A program made the position numbers and the translations under genes. 64,000 nt of DNA from Simplicispira psychrophila DSM 11588 (GTDB taxonomy: Bacteria > Pseudomonadota > Gammaproteobacteria > Burkholderiales > Burkholderiaceae_C): the NCBI RefSeq assembly GCF_000688255.1, contig NZ_JHYS01000009.1:62001-126000 (forward strand). Direction: 5' to 3'. Under the pieces are notes generated by a model. It made no database searches, was not told where the DNA came from, and was given only the letters and a program-made list of their open reading frames with translations. How positions within the stretch are numbered: the stretch's first letter is position 1; the number at the start of each line of letters is the position of its first letter. This document shows, in pieces, positions 1-9,081 of this stretch.

Positions 1-1339
1 ATTGGTACTGTTCCAGCGTTGCCACCTTGAGCGCGCCGACGCCATGCTCGGCCGAGAACGAGCCGCCAAAATCGGCCACCGCGCGGTAAACCACAGCGTT
101 GACGTGTTCCTCTTGATCGCGCAAAAAGGCTTTGGCGTCGCCGCCCTCGGGCGCTTGCACGTTGAAGTGCAGATTGCCATCACCCAAATGGCCAAAATTG
201 ACCAAACGCACGCCGGGCACTTCGCTCTCCAGCAACGCCTGCGCGTACACCACAAAGGCCGGAATGCGCGAAATCGGCACCGAAATATCGTGTTTGATAT
301 TCAGCCCCTCTTCGGCCTGCGCCAGCGGAATGCTTTCGCGGATATGCCACAGGTTGTGGGCTTGGGTCAGGTTCTCGGCGACGACGGCATCGGTCACGCA
401 ACCGGCTTCAAAGGCGGTTTCTAGCAGCGCTTCAAAGCGGGCGCGGGCGTGGTCTTCGGATTCGCTGTCGGAGTTTTCCAGCAGCACGCCATACGGCACG
501 TCGGCTTGGTCGATGAACGGCACGCGCAGTTGTGGCATGTGTTTGTTGACCAGTTGCAGCGCAAATTGGCCCATCACCTCAAACCCGGTCAGCCCCGCGC
601 CCAAGTGCTGGTGCGCCAGCCCGAGCAGCGCCACCGCTTGCTCCATCGACGGCACCGCCGCCCACGCGGTCAGGCGCGCGGCGGGTTGCGGAAACAGCTT
701 CAGCGTGGCGGCGGTGATGATGCCCAGCGTGCCTTCGCTGCCAATCAGCAGGTTGCGCAGGTCGTAGCCGGTGTTGTCTTTGCGCAGACCGCGCAGGCCG
801 TCCCAAATCTCGCCTTGGGGCGTGACCACTTCCAGCCCCAAGCACAGCTCGCGCGCGTTGCCGTAGCGCACCACTTGCGTACCGCCGGCGTTGCTGGCCA
901 AGTTGCCGCCAATGGTGCAACTGCCCTCGGCGGCCAGCGACAGCGGAAACAGCAGCCCGGCTTTGTCAGCGGTGGTTTGGACGTTTTGCAGAATGCAGCC
1001 GGCCTCGACCGTCAGCGTCAGGTTGTCTTTGTCGATGGCGCGCACAGCGTTCATGCGGCCTAAATTAAGCACCACTTCGCGGCCAGAGCCGTCGGGGGTC
1101 GAGCCGACCGACAAGCTGGTGTTGCCGCCTTGCGGCACGATAGGCGCATTGGCTTTTGCGCAGGCTTTGACGACGGCTGCCACTTCTGCGGTGGTCGCTG
1201 GGCGCACCACGGCGAGTGCTTTGCCGATGCGGCGGCGGCGCCAGTCTTGCTCGTAGGCGCTCAGGTCGCCCTCGGTGAGTACGTGGGCAGCGCCGACGAT
1301 GCGGCGCAGTTGTTCAATCAGTTCAATCGAATGTGGCAT
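1..1339 (-). CDS. FAD-linked oxidase, GlcD / D-2-hydroxyacid dehydrogenase type (3' end outside window)
   Basis: The minus-strand frame opens with ATG at 1339 (MPHSIELIEQLRRIVG) and runs off the left edge without a stop, so at least 446 residues are visible. A vanillyl-alcohol-oxidase type FAD-binding domain fills the first half: PQGGNTSLSVG near residue 68, GGNLASNAGG, and RKDNTGYDLRNLLIGSEGTL near residue 180. The C-terminal cap domain has GHLGDGNLHFNV and, close to the window edge, AEHGVG. Enzymes of this family oxidise D-lactate, glycolate or D-2-hydroxyglutarate. The exact substrate cannot be read from sequence. The start lies 14 nt after the stop of the DUF2069 gene, so the two are probably cotranscribed. 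Confidence 0.85.
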   Translation of the reverse strand, partial: MPHSIELIEQLRRIVGAAHVLTEGDLSAYEQDWRRRRIGKALAVVRPATTAEVAAVVKACAKANAPIVPQGGNTSLSVGSTPDGSGREVVLNLGRMNAVRAIDKDNLTLTVEAGCILQNVQTTADKAGLLFPLSLAAEGSCTIGGNLASNAGGTQVVRYGNARELCLGLEVVTPQGEIWDGLRGLRKDNTGYDLRNLLIGSEGTLGIITAATLKLFPQPAARLTAWAAVPSMEQAVALLGLAHQHLGAGLTGFEVMGQFALQLVNKHMPQLRVPFIDQADVPYGVLLENSDSESEDHARARFEALLETAFEAGCVTDAVVAENLTQAHNLWHIRESIPLAQAEEGLNIKHDISVPISRIPAFVVYAQALLESEVPGVRLVNFGHLGDGNLHFNVQAPEGGDAKAFLRDQEEHVNAVVYRAVADFGGSFSAEHGVGALKVATLEQYQ

Positions 1340-1353
1340 GGGATGTGGCTTTA

Positions 1354-1749
1354 TCAGGCGGGCAATTTTTGGCTGCGCAGACGCTGGCGAATGTGCACCG
1401 TGCAGGCGGTAAACAGCACTACGCACAGCACCGCTTCCAGCAGCGCCAGCCAGTTGCTGGGGGCGCGGTCGCTCCAGGCGCGCACTACGCCTTCAGTGAA
1501 GTACAGCCAAATCATCAAACTGACCCATCGGTAGGTGTACATGCGGTTTTTCAGGAAGCCGGCCAGCGGAATGCACAGCGGTAGCGCTTTGAGCGCCAGC
1601 CACGAGCCGCCGGGGCGCAGCGGCGCCAAAAATAGCTCCCAGGCCAGACACAGCGCAATCAGCGCCAGCAAAGTGGCGACAGCGACGCGGCGCGCGCCGA
1701 TGACCAGGGGCGCCGCAGTCGGCAGGGGGGCAATTTGTTCAGGATGCAT
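1354..1749 (-). CDS. DUF2069 family inner-membrane protein
   Basis: A 131-residue protein starting MHPEQIAPLP. The frame extends upstream of this ATG, but the upstream part overlaps the end of cobF and does not look like protein. Four hydrophobic segments are visible (roughly residues 20-38, 48-62, 72-88 and 98-116), with a short basic tail (RQRLRSQKL). It resembles the DUF2069 membrane proteins of proteobacteria, whose role is unknown. It sits between cobF (46 nt upstream) and the FAD-linked oxidase, all on one strand. Nothing ties it to cobalamin synthesis except position. Confidence 0.75.
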   Translation of the reverse strand: MHPEQIAPLPTAAPLVIGARRVAVATLLALIALCLAWELFLAPLRPGGSWLALKALPLCIPLAGFLKNRMYTYRWVSLMIWLYFTEGVVRAWSDRAPSNWLALLEAVLCVVLFTACTVHIRQRLRSQKLPA

Positions 1750-1795
1750 AGCGCTGGGATCATAGCGGCGCACCAGTGATGGGGCTGCCGTGGTG

Positions 1796-2560
1796 TCAGG
1801 TCGCCCTGCGCAGCAAATACGTATCCATGATCCAGCCATGCGCCGCGCGCGCGGTCTGGCGTTGTTGCACGATGTGCGGCGCTACGTCAGCCAGTGGGCC
1901 GCTGAGCAGCAGTTGCTCTGGCATGCCCAGATACGCGCCCCACCAAATGCGGACGCCCGCCGGCTTGATATGGCGAAAAGAACATTCGCCGTCCAGCATC
2001 ACCGCGACGGTGTCGGCGCTGGCCGGCCAGCCGTGCTCGCGCAACCGGCGTCCGGTGGTGATGGTGACCGGGGCGTTGATGTCGTTGAGCGGGATGGCGT
2101 GGGCGCCAGTGAGAGCTTGCAGTGCGGTGATGCCGGGTACCACGGAGACTTGCAGCGCCAGCCGCAGCTTCAGGCGCTGGGCAATGCGCAGCGTGCTGTC
2201 GTACAGCGACGGGTCGCCCCAGACCAGCAAGGCCAGCTTTCCTTCATGGGGCACATGCGCGCGAATTTTGGCGTGCCAGATCTCGGCAATGGCGTCGTGC
2301 CAGCGGTTGACAGCAGCGGCGTAGTGGGCTGGGTTGGCATCGGCGCTGTCGCGCACTGGCATGTCAAAGTGGACGATACGGGTGGTGGGATTGCTGACCA
2401 CGGCCGCACAAAGGGCTTCGCGCAGCTCGGCCAAGTCGGCTTTGTTGTCGCCTTTGCGCGGAATCAGGATGACGTCGGCGGCGTTCAAGGCGGCCACGCC
2501 TTGGTGGGTCAGGTGGTCAGGGTTGCCGGTGCCGATGCCGACCAAGCTCAGCTCGATCAC
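1796..2560 (-). CDS. cobF: precorrin-6A synthase (deacetylating), CobF
   Basis: This 254-residue tetrapyrrole methylase methylates C-1 of precorrin-5 and releases acetate in the aerobic B12 pathway. The N-terminal [15 protein letters not shown] is the SAM-binding glycine loop; [12 protein letters not shown] and [18 protein letters not shown] are further methylase motifs. CobF is specific to the aerobic route, so with CobG it defines the pathway type. The start codon is GTG at 2560, and the GTGA shared with the cobM stop suggests translational coupling. Length matches the family. Confidence 0.93.
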   Translation of the reverse strand: MIELSLVGIGTGNPDHLTHQGVAALNAADVILIPRKGDNKADLAELREALCAAVVSNPTTRIVHFDMPVRDSADANPAHYAAAVNRWHDAIAEIWHAKIRAHVPHEGKLALLVWGDPSLYDSTLRIAQRLKLRLALQVSVVPGITALQALTGAHAIPLNDINAPVTITTGRRLREHGWPASADTVAVMLDGECSFRHIKPAGVRIWWGAYLGMPEQLLLSGPLADVAPHIVQQRQTARAAHGWIMDTYLLRRAT

Positions 2561-3357
2561 GGTGCCACGCTTTCGGAGGTTGGAAAACGCGGATGGGTGC
2601 CGACCGGCCGGTAGCGGCGGTCGTAGTCACCGGCGTACAGGCGGCTGGTGTCGAAGTCTTCCGCGCCCAGCGTGTGGCCGACCAGAATCAGTGCGGTGCG
2701 CTCCATGCCCTCGCCGATGGCGGCTTCGATGGTGGACAAGGTGGCGCGCACGATGCGCTCGTCCGGCCAACTGGCGCGCCAGACCACGGCGACCGGGCAG
2801 TCGGGGCCGTAAAGCGGGTGCGGGCTTAACTCTTGAACGACGCGCGCCAGCACATGCACCGACAGGTGGATCGCCAGCACCGCCCCGGTGGCGGCAAAGT
2901 GCGCCAGCGATTCGCTGTCAGGCATGGCCGAGGCGCGCCCCGAGGTGCGCGTCAGCACCACCGATTGCGCTATCCCCGGCAGCGTCAGCTCTGCGCCCAG
3001 CGCGGCAGCGGCTGCGGCAAATGACGGCACGCCAGGGGTGACGGTGTAAGGAATGCCCGCTGCGCGCAGGCGTCGCAGCTGTTCGCCCATCGCCGACCAG
3101 ACCGACAAATCGCCCGAATGCAGGCGCGCAATGTCGTGCCCTTGGGCGTGGGCAGTGGCGATGGCGTGGATGATTTCGTCCAGCGACAGCGGTGCGGTGT
3201 TGAGCAACTGCACGCCCGGCGGACAGTGCGCCAGCACGCCTTCGGGCACCAGCGAACCGGCGTACAGGCACACCGGGCAGGCAGCGATGAGGTCGCGCCC
3301 GCGCAGCGTCAAGAGGTCAGGGGCACCGGGGCCAGCGCCGATAAAGTGAACGGTCAT
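2557..3357 (-). CDS. cobM: precorrin-4 C11-methyltransferase CobM
   Basis: The 266-residue protein begins [17 protein letters not shown], the usual start of CobM/CbiF. An in-frame ATG three codons upstream (3366) is possible, but the ATG at 3357 forms an ATGA overlap with the cobE stop, as elsewhere in this operon. It has the SAM-dependent tetrapyrrole methylase fold: glycine loop at residues 6-12, [15 protein letters not shown] near 95 and [16 protein letters not shown] near 115. It adds the C-11 methyl group to precorrin-4 to give precorrin-5. It lies between cobE and cobF in a tightly packed minus-strand block. Confidence 0.93.
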   Translation of the reverse strand: MTVHFIGAGPGAPDLLTLRGRDLIAACPVCLYAGSLVPEGVLAHCPPGVQLLNTAPLSLDEIIHAIATAHAQGHDIARLHSGDLSVWSAMGEQLRRLRAAGIPYTVTPGVPSFAAAAAALGAELTLPGIAQSVVLTRTSGRASAMPDSESLAHFAATGAVLAIHLSVHVLARVVQELSPHPLYGPDCPVAVVWRASWPDERIVRATLSTIEAAIGEGMERTALILVGHTLGAEDFDTSRLYAGDYDRRYRPVGTHPRFPTSESVAP

Positions 3358-3770
3358 GGGTAGCAAGGGTGAAAGTGGAGGATGGCTATCGCGGCCGTGG
3401 CCATTTTGTCGGTGGACACGGCGCGCGCTGCCAGCAACTGCGCGCCTTGTCCTGCTGCGGCCAGCGCGGAGGATTCGGCCACGCTGCGCGCGCCGTAGCG
3501 TTCGGGGATGCGGTTGTTGGGCGGTGCGGTGGCTGCGCTGGATGCGGTCAATTGCGCCAACGGCACGGCGATGAGGGGCAAGGCTAATTCGCGCGCCAGT
3601 GCAATCAGCGCTGGGTGATTGGCTTTGTCGGCGGCTGTCGCCAGTGCGGTGAGCGCAAAGATGTTTTCGTTGCTGGCAATGTGTAAGGCCTTGCGCAGCG
3701 ACTCCAGCGTGGCAGCAGTGCGAAGACCAAAGCCGGCGACGGCACGAGCAGTCACAGCACCGCGCTCCAC
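3354..3770 (-). CDS. cobE: cobalamin biosynthesis protein CobE (CbiG C-terminal-like)
   Basis: A 138-residue protein with the CobE/CbiG-C fold signature: [18 protein letters not shown] at the N-terminus, a middle [14 protein letters not shown], and [11 protein letters not shown]. In CbiG this domain accompanies the anaerobic acetaldehyde-releasing step. In aerobic organisms stand-alone CobE is needed for B12 synthesis, with a less clear role. Its start overlaps the end of cobL by 19 nt and its stop overlaps the cobM start, so translation is likely coupled. It is rich in Ala and Thr through the middle. Confidence 0.85.
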   Translation of the reverse strand: MERGAVTARAVAGFGLRTAATLESLRKALHIASNENIFALTALATAADKANHPALIALARELALPLIAVPLAQLTASSAATAPPNNRIPERYGARSVAESSALAAAGQGAQLLAARAVSTDKMATAAIAILHFHPCYP

Positions 3771-4933
3771 TGCACCACCGGCCGGGCGGGCACCCAGCCG
3801 CGCATCCGACCCAAGGGCGCAGCGTGGGCTAGTTCAATGCGCAGCAACTCGCCGCCGTGACTGGCGTGCAGAGACATCAGCAGCGCTTCGGTTTCCAGCG
3901 TGACGGCGTTGACTACCAGCCGGCAGTCGCTTGGGGCAACGGTTTTCAGCACCTCAAACAGCGCCGCATTAAAGCCGCCGCCGACAAAAATCGCAGCCGG
4001 CGGCGCCAGTCCGTCCAGCGCGTTGGGCGCCAAGCCTTCGATGACACGCAGCGACTTGCCCAGTCCAAAGCTATCCCCATTGCGGCGGATATGGGCGACG
4101 CGCTCAGCGTGCTGCTCGATGGCGCTGGCGTGTCCGCCTGCCAGACACCACTCCACGCTGACCGAGCCAGAACCCGCGCCAATGTCCCACAGGTGCAGGC
4201 CGGGGCGCGGCGCGAGTGCGGCCAAGGTCAAGGCGCGTACCGGCGATTTGGTGATTTGTCCATCGTGGGCAAAGCCCGAGTCTGGCAGGCCGGTGCTGCG
4301 CGGCAGACCGGCGGCGCCCGCCACTTGCAAGGCGACAGCGACAGGGGGGGTCACGTCGGCAAAATCAAAACCAGCGGCCGTGGTCTGGCGCAGGCGCTCG
4401 CTTGGCCCGCACAAGGCTTCCAACACCCACAAGTCCGAAGCGCCAAAGCCGTGTTCCGCCAGCCAGCGGGCAAACTCGCCCACCGCTGCACCGTCGCGCA
4501 GCAGGCAAATCAACCGCTGGCCGGGGTGCAGCGCACGGCGGGTGTGGGCAAACGGCGTGGCGTGCAGGCCCCAGCAGGCGGTGTCCTCTAAGCGCCAGCC
4601 CAAGCGCGCGGCGGCCAAGCTAAAGGTAGAGGGCGCGGGAAATACCTGCCACTCTGCCGGTGACAAGTGCGCCGACAAACTGCCGCCCACGCCAAACCAA
4701 AACGGGTCGCCCGAGGCCAACACCGCGACCCGTTGCCCGCGCAGTGCCAGCACCGGCGCGACGTCAAATGGCACCGGCCAGGCGCGGCCACGCGTGCCCA
4801 CCTCTGCCAGCGCCAAGTGGCGCGGGCCACCAAAAACCATCTCGGCCGCGTTGAGCGCCAAGCGGCTAGCATCGCCCAGCCCCGCCAACCCCTCTTCACC
4901 CAGACCAATGATGGACAACCAAGGTTCAGACAT
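3752..4933 (-). CDS. cobL: precorrin-6Y C5,15-methyltransferase (decarboxylating) CobL
   Basis: A fusion of CbiE-like and CbiT-like methyltransferases, 393 residues from [16 protein letters not shown]. The frame continues 14 codons upstream, but MSEPWLSI fits the family. Residues 1-200 form the tetrapyrrole methylase ([22 protein letters not shown]). Residues 225-393 form a Rossmann methyltransferase with [15 protein letters not shown]. Together they methylate C-5 and C-15 and remove the C-12 acetate carboxyl. The 5' end overlaps by 23 nt, head to head, with the divergent cobK, so any separate promoter would have to lie inside cobK. Confidence 0.93.
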   Translation of the reverse strand: MSEPWLSIIGLGEEGLAGLGDASRLALNAAEMVFGGPRHLALAEVGTRGRAWPVPFDVAPVLALRGQRVAVLASGDPFWFGVGGSLSAHLSPAEWQVFPAPSTFSLAAARLGWRLEDTACWGLHATPFAHTRRALHPGQRLICLLRDGAAVGEFARWLAEHGFGASDLWVLEALCGPSERLRQTTAAGFDFADVTPPVAVALQVAGAAGLPRSTGLPDSGFAHDGQITKSPVRALTLAALAPRPGLHLWDIGAGSGSVSVEWCLAGGHASAIEQHAERVAHIRRNGDSFGLGKSLRVIEGLAPNALDGLAPPAAIFVGGGFNAALFEVLKTVAPSDCRLVVNAVTLETEALLMSLHASHGGELLRIELAHAAPLGRMRGWVPARPVVQWSAVL

Positions 4934-5717
4934 AGCTCGCACCGCTCCCCGTGTTTTGCTGCTGGGCGGTACCACCGAGGCCAGCCAATTGGCCCGCGCT
5001 CTGGCAGAGGCCGAGGTGGACGCTGTTTTTTCTTACGCCGGTCGTACCGCAGCACCGGTGGCCCAGCCGTTGCCCACCCGCGTCGGCGGTTTTGGCGGTG
5101 TGGCCGGTTTGCGCGACTGGCTGCAAGTGCAGCGCATCACCCAGGTGGTGGACGCCACCCACCCGTTTGCCGCGCAAATGAGCAGCAACGCGGTACACGC
5201 CTGCGCCGCAGCCGGCGTGCCGCTGCTGGCCTTTGAGCGCCCGGCTTGGCAGCCGCAAGCGGGCGACCGCTGGCAGTGCGTCGCTGATATAGACGGTGCC
5301 GTTGCCGCCCTGGCGCCCACGCCAGCGCGGGTATTTTTGGCGATTGGCCGACAAAACCTGCTGTCGTTTGCACCGTCCGCCCAGTGCGCGTCGCACCATT
5401 ATTTGCTGCGCTTGGTCGATGCGGTGGCCGATCTGCCGCTGCCCAGTGCACAGGTGGTCATCGCCCGTGGCCCGTTCACGGTGGAAGGCGACCGCGCGCT
5501 GTTGCAGCAGCACGGCATTACCCATTTGGTGGCCAAAAATGCCGGCGGCAGTGGCGCCGCTGCCAAGCTGGAGGCGGCGCGGTTGCTGGGTTTGCCGGTG
5601 ATTTTGATTGATCGCCCGGCAGTGCCGGCGCGCCGCATGGCGGCCACGGTAGAACAGGTGATGGCTTGGCTGGGCCATCATGGCGGCGCGGCGGGCAACG
5701 CCGAACGCGGCGTGTAA
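4911..5717 (+). CDS. cobK: precorrin-6A reductase CobK (inverted within the cob cluster)
   Basis: About 268 residues from [20 protein letters not shown]; a second ATG one codon upstream (4908) is equally possible. The NADPH-binding loop VLLLGGTTEASQLARAL is at the N-terminus, DATHPFAAQMSSNAV near residue 80 and LVAKNAGGSGAAAKL near 215, all typical of CobK/CbiJ. It reduces precorrin-6A to precorrin-6B (6Y). It is the only cob gene here on the plus strand. Its 5' end overlaps cobL by 23 nt and its 3' end overlaps cobJ by 40 nt. No convincing promoter or strong ribosome-binding site is visible upstream, inside cobL. Confidence 0.92.
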   Translation: MDNQGSDIARTAPRVLLLGGTTEASQLARALAEAEVDAVFSYAGRTAAPVAQPLPTRVGGFGGVAGLRDWLQVQRITQVVDATHPFAAQMSSNAVHACAAAGVPLLAFERPAWQPQAGDRWQCVADIDGAVAALAPTPARVFLAIGRQNLLSFAPSAQCASHHYLLRLVDAVADLPLPSAQVVIARGPFTVEGDRALLQQHGITHLVAKNAGGSGAAAKLEAARLLGLPVILIDRPAVPARRMAATVEQVMAWLGHHGGAAGNAERGV

Positions 5718-6427
5718 ACAAAGCGCCCCACCCGGCGGGTAGCGGCGTTGCCAACAATCACCACCGTGCGCATATCGGCCATTTCTGGCGTGGCATCGCG
5801 CAGCGCCACGGTGTGGATGGCTTCTTCGGGCGTAGAGACGGCGCGGGCAAAAATAACCAGGCGTTCCGGCCCGCACTGCTGCCGCAACACTTCCAAAATA
5901 CGGCCGAAAGTTTCGGATCGGCTGGCCGAGCGCGGGTTGTAAAACGCCATGGCAAAGTCCGCACCCGCCGCCGCGCGCACGCGCGCTTCAATCAACGCGG
6001 CGGGTTTCAGGTTGTCGCTCAGGTTGATGGCGCAAAAATCATGGCCCAGTGGCGCGCCGGCCTTGGCCGCTGCGGCCAGCATGGCGGTGATGCCGGGCAG
6101 CACGCGAATGTCGAGCGCTTGCCAAGCTGGTTGGCGTTCCAAGGCTTCAAACACCGCCGCAGCCATAGCAAATACGCCGGGGTCGCCCGATGACACCACC
6201 ACCACTTTGTGGCCTTCAGCCGCCATGGTCAGGGCAGCACGAGCGCGGTCCAGCTCGACCCGGTTGTCAGACGGGTGCAACGTCAGCCCGTCACGTGGCG
6301 CAATGCGGGCCACGTAGGGGATGTAGCCGACCACATCGGTGGCGGCTGCCAGCGCCGCGCTCACTTCGGGGGTGATCAAGTGCTCGTCCCCCGGCCCCAG
6401 ACCGGCGATGCACAGCCAGCCGGTCAT
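5678..6427 (-). CDS. cobJ: precorrin-3B C17-methyltransferase CobJ
   Basis: A 249-residue tetrapyrrole methylase starting MTGWLCIAGLGPGDEHL. The ATG at 6427 forms an ATGA overlap with the cobI stop, which decides the start although the open frame is longer. Motifs: GLGPGDEHLITPEV, VVSSGDPGVFAMAAAVFEAL near residue 80, VLPGITAMLAAAAKAG, and FYNPRSASR near 165, the last typical of CobJ/CbiH. It methylates C-17 and contracts the ring of precorrin-3B to give precorrin-4. Its 3' end overlaps convergent cobK by 40 nt. Confidence 0.93.
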   Translation of the reverse strand: MTGWLCIAGLGPGDEHLITPEVSAALAAATDVVGYIPYVARIAPRDGLTLHPSDNRVELDRARAALTMAAEGHKVVVVSSGDPGVFAMAAAVFEALERQPAWQALDIRVLPGITAMLAAAAKAGAPLGHDFCAINLSDNLKPAALIEARVRAAAGADFAMAFYNPRSASRSETFGRILEVLRQQCGPERLVIFARAVSTPEEAIHTVALRDATPEMADMRTVVIVGNAATRRVGRFVYTPRSALPAAPP

Positions 6428-7155
6428 TCCATCACCTCGGGGCGGCGACCTTGGCCGTGGACCAACACGATCGCGAAGTACGGGCAGTCGCCGCCCTCCA
6501 CCTCGGCCAGCGGTACCACCCGCTGCGTCGGCATGGTGCCGCGCTCGACCAGCCAAGCGGCCTCCAAGCGGCCCGCTGCCGCCAGCGCGCGGCGCACTTT
6601 CGATAGGTTGCGGCCGGTTTTCATAATCACCAGCGCGTCGGCCGATTGCATGTGGCGCACCAAATCCACTTCGGGCAGGGTGGCCATCAGCACCGTCAGG
6701 ACATCGTCACCCCAGGTGATGGGGGTGCTGGTACTCCACCAGCAGCCCACCATGCCCGGAATGCCGGGAATCACTTCTAGCGCCGCGCGCCCTTGCAGGC
6801 GGGTGTAGAGGTGCATGAACGAGCCATAGAAAAACGGGTCGCCCTCGCACAGCACCAGCACGTCTTCTTGCTGTGCCAACTGGGCCAGCTGCTGTGCCCA
6901 GTCGTCGTAAAAACCGGCCAGACAGGCGATGTATTCGGGGCTGTCAAACGGCAGCTCGGTGGTGACCGGGTACTCCATCGCGTACTCGGTCACGCCGGGC
7001 TGCAACATGCCTTCGACAATGCGGCGCGCTTGTCCGGGCCGGCCTTTTTTGCGGAAATAGGCGACGTGGCGGGCGCTGCGGATGGCGCGGTCCGAGCGCA
7101 CGCTCATCAAATCCGGGTCGCCCGGGCCAAGGCCGGCACATAGCACGCGGCCCAT
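6424..7155 (-). CDS. cobI: precorrin-2 C20-methyltransferase CobI
   Basis: A 243-residue protein starting MGRVLCAGLGPGDPDLMSV. The open frame extends far upstream but overlaps cobH out of frame, so the ATG at 7155 is chosen; it shares one base with the cobH stop (TAATG). Motifs are VLCEGDPFFYGSFMHLYTRL near residue 95 and VIPGIPGMVGCWW near 120. It methylates C-20 of precorrin-2 to give precorrin-3A, the first dedicated corrin step. The one- and four-base junctions with cobH and cobJ indicate translational coupling. Confidence 0.93.
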   Translation of the reverse strand: MGRVLCAGLGPGDPDLMSVRSDRAIRSARHVAYFRKKGRPGQARRIVEGMLQPGVTEYAMEYPVTTELPFDSPEYIACLAGFYDDWAQQLAQLAQQEDVLVLCEGDPFFYGSFMHLYTRLQGRAALEVIPGIPGMVGCWWSTSTPITWGDDVLTVLMATLPEVDLVRHMQSADALVIMKTGRNLSKVRRALAAAGRLEAAWLVERGTMPTQRVVPLAEVEGGDCPYFAIVLVHGQGRRPEVME

Positions 7156-7787
7156 TAAATTTCTCTCCGGCAGGCTAGCGCATTGACGGCTGCTACCGTG
7201 ATGGCAGAGCCGCCCAACCGGCCGCGTACCGCCATCGACGGCACCGGTGGTGCGGCCATCAGCGCGGCTTTGGATTCGGCCGCGCCGACAAAACCCACCG
7301 GGCAGCCAATGATGGCCGCCGGGCGCGGGCAGGCCGGGTCTTGCAACATGTTCAACAGGTGAAACAAGGCGGTGGGCGCATTGCCAATCGCCACCACGGC
7401 ACCAGCCAGATGCGGGCGCCACAGCTCCAGCGCTGCCGCGCTGCGGGTGGTGGACAGGGCTTGCGCCATCTCGCGCACTGCGGGGTCGTTCAAGGTGCAC
7501 ATCACCGCGTTGTTGGCGGGTAAGCGGCTGCGGGTGATGCCTTCGCTGACCATGCGCACGTCGCACAGGATGGGCGCGCCGGCCTCTAGCGCCGCGCGCG
7601 CCGCTTCGGCCATGCCAGGGCTGAACTGGATATAGGCCTCCAGCCCGACCATGCCAACGGCGTGGATCATGCGCACGGCGGCCAGCTCTTCTATTGGGGT
7701 AAAGCGCGCCAAGTCGGCCTCGGCGCGGATGATGGCAAAGGACTGGCGGTAAATCGCCGTGCCATCGGATTCAAATGGGTGTCGCAT
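7155..7787 (-). CDS. cobH: precorrin-8X methylmutase CobH
   Basis: A 210-residue CobH/CbiC protein. The conserved segment VRMIHAVGMVGLEAYI (residues 38-53) contains the active-site histidine. APILCDVRMVSEGITRSRL, IGNAPTALFHLL and IIGCPVGFVGAAESKAAL follow in family order. It moves the C-11 methyl group to C-12, turning precorrin-8X into hydrogenobyrinate. The start at 7787 overlaps the cobG stop by 17 nt; the stop shares a base with the cobI start. Confidence 0.95.
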   Translation of the reverse strand: MRHPFESDGTAIYRQSFAIIRAEADLARFTPIEELAAVRMIHAVGMVGLEAYIQFSPGMAEAARAALEAGAPILCDVRMVSEGITRSRLPANNAVMCTLNDPAVREMAQALSTTRSAAALELWRPHLAGAVVAIGNAPTALFHLLNMLQDPACPRPAAIIGCPVGFVGAAESKAALMAAPPVPSMAVRGRLGGSAITVAAVNALACRREI

Positions 7788-8982
7788 GCAAAAGTCGTTG
7801 TAGTTCTGTGGCTACCGTGTCGGCGGATAAAGCGCAGCGGTCTGCTGTGGAGGCGGCTGTGCCGTGGCGGATGAGGTCGATGCCATCGTTGGTGCCGACC
7901 AAGGTCAGCGCCGCTTTGGGGTGCGCGCAGCCTTTGGTGCAGCCGGAGATGTGCAGCAAGCGGTCGGCGGGAAGGTAGGGTGCCAGTGCACGCGCAACCG
8001 TGCGCGTGTCAATGGTGGCGTGCTGGCACTGCGGCGCACCACTGCAGGCAACAACCTGGAGCAGGGGGTCATCGGCGCGGGTGATGAGGCCGGGGGCCTC
8101 TGGAACGTGGTGGGCCGCTTCAATCAGCACCATGCGCCAAGGGGTGATGCGCAGCGCATTGATGTCCGCACACTCCGCCAGCGCGGACAAAGTCTGCGCC
8201 GACATCTGGCCAAAGGCGATCCCCACCAGCCAGCCGTGGGCGTTTGGCCCGACCTGCCACTGCGGGACGGCCACCAGCGGTGGCAACGGTGTTTGAAAAG
8301 CATCCGGCAGTGATTGACTTCCTACCAAAGCCGCCATGCGTCCGCTGCGTGGACTGGCTGCGTACCAGCGGGCCAGCGCCATCGCCGCAGGGACAGCTTC
8401 GTCAGCGGTGACGCGCGCACCCGTCGCAAAGCCGTCGGCGCGCACGAACAGTCCGCTGGCGGTGCGTTCGATGCGGATATCGGCGGAGGTGTCTTGCAGC
8501 ACCGGCTGCGCGCCCGTGTCCACCGCAAAGCCGAATTTTTTCGGTAAGTTGGGCGCGTCGGGCTGCGCCAAGGCGTTGGCCTGGGCAGCGGCGATGTCCA
8601 GCGTGCCGTCGCCCGCACGCCAAAAGGGCGTGACGACGATATTGCGCCGTGCTTCTACTTCCGCGTTTGCGTCAATTAGCCCGAAAGCGCGCAGACCGTC
8701 GATGAGTTCTGCATGGCTGGCTTCCCGCACGCCGCGCAGCTGCACATTCGCCCGGCTGGTGATGTCGATCAGCCCGTTGCCATGGCGCTCGGCCAATTGG
8801 GCGATGCCTGCGGCTTGGGCAGCGCTCAGGCGGCCAGTGGGCGGGCGAATCCGCACCACCCAACCGTCGCCGGACAGCATCGGGCGCAAAGCACCGGGGC
8901 ACCAGCCCTTGACTGAGGGTTTGCCCACGGGGGATGCTGTGGTGACGAAGTTGGCTGCGGGAGGGGTTGGAGCGGTGCGCAT
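7771..8982 (-). CDS. cobG: precorrin-3B synthase CobG (nitrite/sulfite-reductase-like Fe-S monooxygenase)
   Basis: A 403-residue protein from MRTAPTPPAANFVT; an ATG 16 codons upstream is less likely. The fold is that of the ferredoxin-nitrite/sulfite reductases. Tandem half domains begin near residues 20 and 235, and Fe-S cysteines appear as CSGAPQC and CTKGC about 40 residues apart near residues 315-360. CobG uses O2 to hydroxylate C-20 and form the lactone of precorrin-3B, so it marks the aerobic pathway. It is the first cob gene of the minus-strand run. I looked for a cobalamin riboswitch in the 99 nt upstream and found none. Confidence 0.92.
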   Translation of the reverse strand: MRTAPTPPAANFVTTASPVGKPSVKGWCPGALRPMLSGDGWVVRIRPPTGRLSAAQAAGIAQLAERHGNGLIDITSRANVQLRGVREASHAELIDGLRAFGLIDANAEVEARRNIVVTPFWRAGDGTLDIAAAQANALAQPDAPNLPKKFGFAVDTGAQPVLQDTSADIRIERTASGLFVRADGFATGARVTADEAVPAAMALARWYAASPRSGRMAALVGSQSLPDAFQTPLPPLVAVPQWQVGPNAHGWLVGIAFGQMSAQTLSALAECADINALRITPWRMVLIEAAHHVPEAPGLITRADDPLLQVVACSGAPQCQHATIDTRTVARALAPYLPADRLLHISGCTKGCAHPKAALTLVGTNDGIDLIRHGTAASTADRCALSADTVATELQRLLHATPI

Positions 8983-9054
8983 GCCTGGGCTGCTGAAAAT
9001 ACGGTGCGGGAAGAAACCCGCAAGTATCACACCTCGCGCGCTTGATTTTCTGGA

Positions 9055-9072
9055 GTTGCGCCAGTGCGCAAC
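9055..9072 (-). other. perfect hairpin between the hydrolase gene and cobG
   Basis: GTTGCGC and GCGCAAC form a 7-bp stem around a CAGT loop. It starts 9 nt after the hydrolase stop. No U-run follows on either strand, so it is not a clear intrinsic terminator. It may be an RNA processing or attenuation signal separating the hydrolase from cobG. Confidence 0.4.
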
Positions 9073-9081
9073 ATGGTGTGG

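Noticed and set aside
8983-9081. cobalamin riboswitch before cobG
   Set aside because: The gap is only 99 nt and lacks the conserved B12-box pattern; only a short hairpin is present.
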